Positions 59,830 through 64,000 of a stretch of 64,000 nucleotides of DNA are shown in pieces. The stretch is taken from assembly GCA_003599865.1 (NCBI GenBank), contig QZKS01000052.1, forward strand, positions 50,162 through 114,161, written 5' to 3'. The notes under the pieces were generated by a model, which saw only the letters and a list, made by a program, of their open reading frames with translations, was not told where the DNA came from and did no database searches. Position numbers and translations under genes: made by a program. Source of the DNA: Desulfobacteraceae bacterium. Lineage in GTDB: Bacteria > Desulfobacterota > Desulfobacteria > Desulfobacterales > SURF-7. Position 1 is the first letter of the stretch. The number at the start of each line of letters is the position of its first letter.

Positions 59830-60642
59830 TTATATCGCAACTGAATCAGATGTCAAGTTTGGTTTCAAAAAATCTTCCATTTTCAGATCATTCCGGATGC
59901 CGAGCCTTGTCAGCGCAAAATCATACCGCACCGGATCGCGGGGCATAATCTTCCGGAAACCGTCCGTAATCTCCATGGCCGTTATCATATTGGCCTGTTT
60001 CCGGTCCGTATATCCCAGCATGATTCCCATCCTGTGCATATGCGTATCCAGCGGAACAATCAGTCCGGATGCGGGAATCCCTTTCCAGCCGCCGGGGTCC
60101 ACATCATCCTTTCGGACCATCCAGCGCAAAAACAGATTCATGCGCTTGCAGGCGCTTCCCCGGTCCGGCAATGGGACAAGGTGGCCGGGATCATGCCCTC
60201 CCTGCATCAGGTTGTCCGCAAAAAATCCCATCCCGGCAATCGTGCTATCCTGATTTTCAGCATACCCCTTGTGAAAGCAGGCATTCAATGATCCGAACCG
60301 GGCAATGGTATTTTTGATTCCGGACAGCAGGGCCGAAAGGTGTTTTCCGTCAGCAAACCGGTGCCTGAATCCGGAAAATTTCCGGACAAGGCTCTGGTGC
60401 GTTTCCCTTTCCAGAAACCGGTACGGAGACGGCCCCATCACCTCCATAATCCCTTCCACGCTTTTCAGAATCTGTACAACCCGGCCATACGCCAGAGAAG
60501 AAGCAACCAGCCCGACAATCTCCCTGTCCCGCACATTCCGGTAAGCATACAAAAACTGCAAGGGGTCCGGTGAGACATATTCCCGACGGTTGATCTTCCG
60601 ATACAGATTTTCCAGCATCATCCTGTTGTTTTCCGGCTGCAT
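59830..60642 (-). CDS. TIGR02757 family protein
   Basis: 270 residues, the usual length. YVSPDPLQFLYAYRNVRDRE, LASSLAYGRVVQILKSVEGI, NLFLRWMVRKDDVDPGGWKG and PLDTHMHRMGIMLGYTDRKQ are the TIGR02757 family signatures. It resembles helix-hairpin-helix DNA-glycosylase folds (FALTRLGI region) but has no known activity. ATG at 60642 follows AAAGGGGAGGGC. Gene-free gap to the sigma-54 regulator is 54 bp, same strand. Confidence 0.9.
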   Translation of the reverse strand: MQPENNRMMLENLYRKINRREYVSPDPLQFLYAYRNVRDREIVGLVASSLAYGRVVQILKSVEGIMEVMGPSPYRFLERETHQSLVRKFSGFRHRFADGKHLSALLSGIKNTIARFGSLNACFHKGYAENQDSTIAGMGFFADNLMQGGHDPGHLVPLPDRGSACKRMNLFLRWMVRKDDVDPGGWKGIPASGLIVPLDTHMHRMGIMLGYTDRKQANMITAMEITDGFRKIMPRDPVRYDFALTRLGIRNDLKMEDFLKPNLTSDSVAI

Positions 60643-60832
60643 GCCCTCCCCTTTTCCTGCGCTCCTATCTATGTATATGACACCGCATGATTAATCACCA
60701 AGTTGCGGTCATTGTCCAGCACAATCTGAATAATGCCCGGCGCCGGGCTGATTTGCCCGGATGCCGGTGGTTCGGTGGTTCCACTTGCCGATCATGCCGA
60801 TGATCCCGCTCCATGAATAATTGTAAGACTGC

Positions 60833-60891
60833 GTCGTTCAAACTCGCAGATCAGGGAAACCGCCCCCTGATCCGCTCAGACAGTGAACGAC
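60833..60891. repeat. Nested inverted repeats (branched hairpin)
   Basis: Outer arms GTCGTTCA (60833-60840) and TGAACGAC (60884-60891) are perfect. An inner pair GCAGATCAGGG and CCCTGATCCGC (about 60846-60876) has one mismatch around a 6-9 nt loop. This resembles a dispersed structured repeat; function unknown. Confidence 0.6.
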
Positions 60892-61034
60892 TCCGCTATA
60901 CAATCATTCATTCCGCTCTATGCTGCGGAACCGTGAAACCTCACACCGATTTAAATAACGATTTGTATTATATGAAAAAAGGTGTTGAATAATTTCCCAC
61001 ATATAATATTATGCGAAAAAGTCTCATCTCCGTC

Positions 61035-61055
61035 ATGCCGGGCCTGATCCGGCAT
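61035..61055. repeat. REP-like palindrome
   Basis: ATGCCGG (61035-61041) and CCGGCAT (61049-61055) flank 7 nt, in the context TCCGTC...CCAGG that is common in dispersed repeats of this kind in proteobacteria. Confidence 0.55.
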
Positions 61056-61298
61056 CCAGGACCTATTGAAAAAAAACTGGATAGCGCGCAGGTTACGTCC
61101 GGAGGTTTCAAAAACAGCACGGTATGTCCAAGCCAAATCCGAAATGGCCAAGAACGATCTCTTGGATTTTTTACAAAGCCATCAGGATTTGGATACAAAA
61201 TTTGTCCGATAATGATGCGGGGCAATATCAGGGAAAAAGCGCCTGAAAACCCCAGGGCAAATTGACCTGATAATCAATAGCACCTGAAAGGAGCAAGC

Positions 61299-62087
61299 AT
61301 GGCATCACTATCAGATGACGCGAAGTTTCTCTTGGATAATCTTCCAATGTCAGGACGTATAACAAATCAGACTGCGATGAATCTGACTGTATGGGATTTT
61401 GAACGCCTCCGGAGAGCGAAGTTCGAATTGCGTGACGCTGGACTGGTTGAGATCATTGCGTCGTTTGGTGGCCCCTTTGGAAGAACTGCAGCAACGCCCA
61501 TCTTAGAGTCACCAGATATAGTCTTAGCCGCGAACGAGAACGAGTTGTATGAACCATTCAAGAATTGGATACTTAAGGAGTTTAGGCCTACTGATCACAT
61601 CCAAGGAAGAGATTTATTCGAAGTAATAGTATCAGGCAATATGCGCCCCAAGGAAGCACAACGGTGGGAAATTCCAGACCTCATTGCCGTGTCCTTGAAA
61701 AAATACCGGTTCATCCCTCAACTTGTTTTCAAGACTACATCCTTTGAGGTCAAGACGAAAGGTTCAGCCTTTGATCCCCTTGGCATCTTCGAAGCAATTT
61801 CCCATTCTAAGTTCGGCAACGAAACCTACTATTGTTTTGAGTGGCCCAAGGACACTGACTTCATCGACAATGAAAAGTACCAACGCGTTCAACAAGAAGC
61901 TAAGATGCATGGCATAGGGCTCATTCAAGTATGGGTTACCGACATAGAGAAAAAATTCGTTTCAGGCAAGGTAATCCTTGAGGCCTCACAAACCGAATAT
62001 GATCCTTCTATGCTTAGCGCATTCATTGGGAGGTACTTCCCTGACGAAATCAAGAATCGGCTAATGCAACTAACCCAATCATGGTGA
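61299..62087 (+). CDS. Orphan PD-(D/E)XK nuclease-like protein with winged-helix N-terminus
   Basis: 262 residues. Residues about 1-55 look like a winged helix (RITNQTAMNLTVWDFERLRR). Residues about 83-200 fit a PD-(D/E)XK core: Glu85, Pro126-Asp127 in EIPDLIAV, and Glu150-Val-Lys152 in SFEVKTKG. The C-terminus (LIQVWVTDIEKKFVSGKVIL) is beta-rich. No methylase or helicase neighbours, so it is not a classical restriction system. ATG at 61299 follows AAAGGAGCAAGC. Codon use is AT-richer than the core genome, suggesting transfer. Confidence 0.65.
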   Translation: MASLSDDAKFLLDNLPMSGRITNQTAMNLTVWDFERLRRAKFELRDAGLVEIIASFGGPFGRTAATPILESPDIVLAANENELYEPFKNWILKEFRPTDHIQGRDLFEVIVSGNMRPKEAQRWEIPDLIAVSLKKYRFIPQLVFKTTSFEVKTKGSAFDPLGIFEAISHSKFGNETYYCFEWPKDTDFIDNEKYQRVQQEAKMHGIGLIQVWVTDIEKKFVSGKVILEASQTEYDPSMLSAFIGRYFPDEIKNRLMQLTQSW

Positions 62088-62361
62088 AAGCCGTGCTAAA
62101 AACGGTATGCAGCGGACTTTGGCCAATAGATAAAATGGAATCTTTTAATGTTTGGAAAAGAAACATCATATTTTGAGCTTCTAAAACATCCAAATTGGCA
62201 AAAGAAGAGGTTGGGATAGTAGGGACGTTGTTGACAAATTGTACAAAATACAATGACAGGCAGATAAGAAAATAGCGGGGCCAGGTCTTCATTCTCGACA
62301 GAATTGGAAACAACGGCTTTGCCGAACCCGACACTGCACAGGGTGTCAATGGAGGTAAGCC

Positions 62362-62629
62362 ATGGCCGCAAAAAATGATAAATATACATACCGGGTTACC
62401 TGGTCTGAAGATGATAATGAGTATGTCGGCCTGTGTGCTGAATTCCCCAGCTTAAGCCGGCTGGCCGATACACCGGAGAAGGCCCTAAAAGGCATCCGAA
62501 ATCTTGTAGCGGATGTGTTTATTGGATATGGGCAAAACCGATGAGCCAATCCCTGAACCAATTGCAAGCAAACATTTCAGCGGAAAATTTATGGTCCCGA
62601 ACGGTCAGGGAAAATATACTTGTGAATAA
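62362..62629 (+). pseudogene. HicB-like antitoxin gene with frameshift
   Basis: The first frame reads AAKNDKYTYRVTWSEDDNEY then VGLCAEFPSLSRLADTPEKA and stops at 62544 after ADVFIGYGQNR. A +1 frame then continues DMGKTDEPIPEPIASKHFSG and KFMVPNGQGKYTCE to TAA (62627-62629). The joined text matches the HicB-like antitoxin family up to the start of its ribbon-helix-helix part; the DNA-binding end is lost. A shift near 62515-62525 explains it. Start ATG 62362 follows GGAGG. No HicA-like toxin frame is seen upstream. Confidence 0.7.
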
Positions 62630-62737
62630 ATAAGCCTTTTCTCATCTGCTCAAACAGTTTTATTGACTTTTGGTGCATTAGTCCCTAAAATAGGCCTACC
62701 AATAAGGTTCCAATGTTACTACCCGAATGGAGGCTAT

Positions 62738-62971
62738 ATGTTACAGGCAAAATTCAGCGTTGAAGAAACGCAAGCCCAGTTTTTGAATAATTTTAAAATC
62801 TATGGATTTAAGGATAAAAGCGCTATGCTTCGTGAGGCTATAGAGCGTTTCAAGAAAGAAGTTGAACTTGAAAGTTTAAGAAAATCCGCTGAATTATATT
62901 CTGAAATTTATTCTGAAGATGATGAGTTAAAAGAATTGACCGAAACTGCATTAAACGGATGGCCGGAATGA
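62738..62971 (+). CDS. Antitoxin of a MazEF/PemIK-type pair (ribbon-helix-helix-like)
   Basis: 77 residues from ATG at 62738, after GGAGGCTAT. MLQAKFSVEETQAQFLNNFK and DKSAMLREAIERFKKEVELE look like a strand followed by two helices, as in ribbon-helix-helix antitoxins; the acidic tail (EIYSEDDELKELTE) would contact the toxin. Its stop overlaps the toxin start (ATGA). Probably binds DNA upstream as autorepressor. Confidence 0.75.
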   Translation: MLQAKFSVEETQAQFLNNFKIYGFKDKSAMLREAIERFKKEVELESLRKSAELYSEIYSEDDELKELTETALNGWPE

Positions 62972-63327
62972 TAGTTCTGAAAAGAGGTATGATTATTGAC
63001 GTCAACCTTGATCCGACAAAAGGTTCGGAAACTGGAAAAATCAGACCTTGTGTAGTTGTGACTAACGATATTTATAATGAAAGAGTCCCGGTTATCCAAG
63101 TTGTTCCCATTACTGAATGGAGTGCAAAAAAAGCTCGAATAAAAACCAATGTTGAAATTTATCCTTCCTCCGATAATGGTTTATCTAAAAAATCGGTAGC
63201 AGACTGTTTGCAGACACGTCCAATAGATCATCGTCATAGGTTGGTCAAAATTCGTGGGAGATTGTCAATAGACAAAGTTCAGGAAATTAACCAGTCTTTA
63301 AAGGTTGTTTTTGAACTTAATGCATAG
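62968..63327 (+). CDS. MazF/PemK-type mRNA interferase toxin
   Basis: 119 residues from ATG at 62968. VLKRGMIIDVNLDPTKGSET, GKIRPCVVVTNDIYNER and PVIQVVPITE are the family hallmarks (R-G-x-I/V, DP-x-x-G-x-E, RP-x-x-V). Ribosome-independent endoribonuclease fold. Overlaps the antitoxin gene by 4 bp. Full length and apparently intact. Confidence 0.9.
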   Translation: MIVLKRGMIIDVNLDPTKGSETGKIRPCVVVTNDIYNERVPVIQVVPITEWSAKKARIKTNVEIYPSSDNGLSKKSVADCLQTRPIDHRHRLVKIRGRLSIDKVQEINQSLKVVFELNA

Positions 63328-63454
63328 CACAAAATACCGAGAGGCTAACCGGATGCAGACAGAGATTGTATTTAAAACGGGCTCAAATCGCCGCGCCGAT
63401 TAATCCATCGTAGCCCTATCCGAGGTGATTGTGAATTTCCGGAGGAATCAAATA

Positions 63455-63889
63455 ATGAAAAAAATCTTAATTGCGCTCTTAGTTCTTTCGTATTTAATTA
63501 TCATCTCCTGTTCAATCGGAGTGTTAAAACAAAATGAAATTGATTCCTGGCTTGTATCAATATCAGGAAATGCATCCCCTGCAATAGACATTTCTGGAAA
63601 ATGGCATGATGCAAAACGTAATTTTTTGCTCGGATGGGGAGAGGGTTATTTGAAGCAGGATCAAAACCATGTGAGCGGTGCAATCGGAAATTATAACATT
63701 AAAGGTATTGTATCCGGGGAAAAAGTATACCTCGTTTTCATCTATGGCGGTTCAGTGTATTATACCGCCCGCTTGGAAATGATGGATGGTTTACTTGTAG
63801 GCAACTACTTTGAGGCTGACGATAAAACGCAATCAAACGGGTATCCGACATCATTCGCAAGATCATCCGTGATCCGGACAGAACCATGA
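63455..63889 (+). CDS. Small lipoprotein, unknown function
   Basis: 144 residues from ATG at 63455, after GGAGG. Signal KKILIALLVLSYLIIISC with lipobox ISC. The mature part is beta-rich (AIDISGKWHDAKRNFLLGWG; GYLKQDQNHVSGAIGNYNIK), like small secreted lipocalin/avidin-type barrels; no named family recognised. AT-rich codon use as in the rest of the island. Confidence 0.75.
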   Translation: MKKILIALLVLSYLIIISCSIGVLKQNEIDSWLVSISGNASPAIDISGKWHDAKRNFLLGWGEGYLKQDQNHVSGAIGNYNIKGIVSGEKVYLVFIYGGSVYYTARLEMMDGLLVGNYFEADDKTQSNGYPTSFARSSVIRTEP

Positions 63890-64000
63890 TTAAAAAAGTT
63901 GTTACCTGAATTTTGCACGCAATTAGCTTTAAATGGCCACCATGACCATTTTTTATAAAACGACAAAAAATTGTTTTCTACCTTACCGCATGTGCATTAC
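63890..64000. other. Unassigned right end of the window
   Basis: 111 bp, AT-rich. No start codon with ribosome site, hairpin or repeat seen. Confidence 0.5.

Larger units (their letters stand above)
60643..61298. other. 656-bp intergenic region at the edge of an accessory island
   Basis: Contains a 14-bp perfect palindrome GCCCGGCGCCGGGC (60735-60748), the branched structure at 60833-60891 and a REP-like hairpin at 61035-61055. After about 60950 composition turns AT-rich. Short protein-like frames at about 61085-61205 (for example KSEMAKNDLLDFLQSHQDLD before a stop) have no starts and may be relics of a decayed gene. No complete gene is supported. Confidence 0.55.

Noticed and set aside
60830..60895. 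Possible tRNA
   Set aside because: The nested stems look cloverleaf-like at first sight, but there is no T-loop TTC motif, no proper anticodon arm and no CCA context; it is better described as an inverted-repeat structure.

Overview
The window reads as one contig piece from a strictly anaerobic, probably sulfate-reducing member of the Desulfobacterota (Desulfobacterales-like). The evidence is indirect but consistent. It includes a triheme c-type cytochrome, flavodoxin, rubredoxin-like and rubrerythrin-like proteins, a cytochrome bd oxidase for oxygen defence, and a glycyl radical enzyme. It also includes small families I know mainly from Desulfovibrio-type genomes (DVU0298-like, DVU0772-like) and a selenocysteine-containing SbtA/SbtM peptide system. 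No rRNA, tRNA, CRISPR array or intact transposase was found.

Layout. 1-6331 (all minus): a PAS sensor fragment, a flavin-binding protein, a DUF523/DUF1722 protein, the radical SAM maturase SbtM with its selenopeptide precursor SbtA, UvsE, and a PPIase-methyltransferase fusion. SbtA is visible only if three in-frame TGA codons are read as selenocysteine. 6497-18296 (minus): a 1016-residue PHP-like membrane protein, then a branched-chain amino-acid ABC operon livGKHMF running into putA. 18493-28216 (plus): an EamA exporter, a sensor kinase, and a TetR-RND-TolC type efflux operon. 28202-31211 (minus): ankyrin lipoprotein, lipase-like lipoprotein and HAD phosphatase. 31352-36450 (plus): a FadR-type regulator, an unassigned glycyl radical enzyme, its activase and a flavin-binding protein.

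36582-46549: a soluble chemoreceptor with three Cys-rich PAS domains, a decayed histidine kinase joined to a duplicated gene tail, a patatin-like lipase, a TauE-type permease followed by a 123-bp MITE-like element, an MMPL exporter and a NUDIX hydrolase. 46555-55690 is a redox and oxygen-stress block. It holds cydAB, several very small proteins, a ferritin-like protein, SfsA, and a six-gene minus-strand operon (rubredoxin-like, flavodoxin, triheme cytochrome, Fe-S flavoprotein/ArsC fusion, ferredoxin, HEAT-like protein). Two sigma-54 type promoters precede small genes here. 55828-60642: an epimerase, a membrane protein, a sigma-54 activator and a TIGR02757 protein.

60643-64000 looks like an accessory island. 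It is more AT-rich, with repeats, an orphan PD-(D/E)XK protein, a frameshifted HicB-like antitoxin, a MazEF-type pair and a small lipoprotein.

The most notable item is the SbtA/SbtM locus. Its 75-codon precursor gene carries three TGA codons, each followed 17-19 nt later by a hairpin with a G/U-containing apical loop, as expected for bacterial SECIS elements. The family has been named before, but its product and role are, as far as I know, uncharacterised. All functional assignments come from reading motifs by eye; no database search was run.
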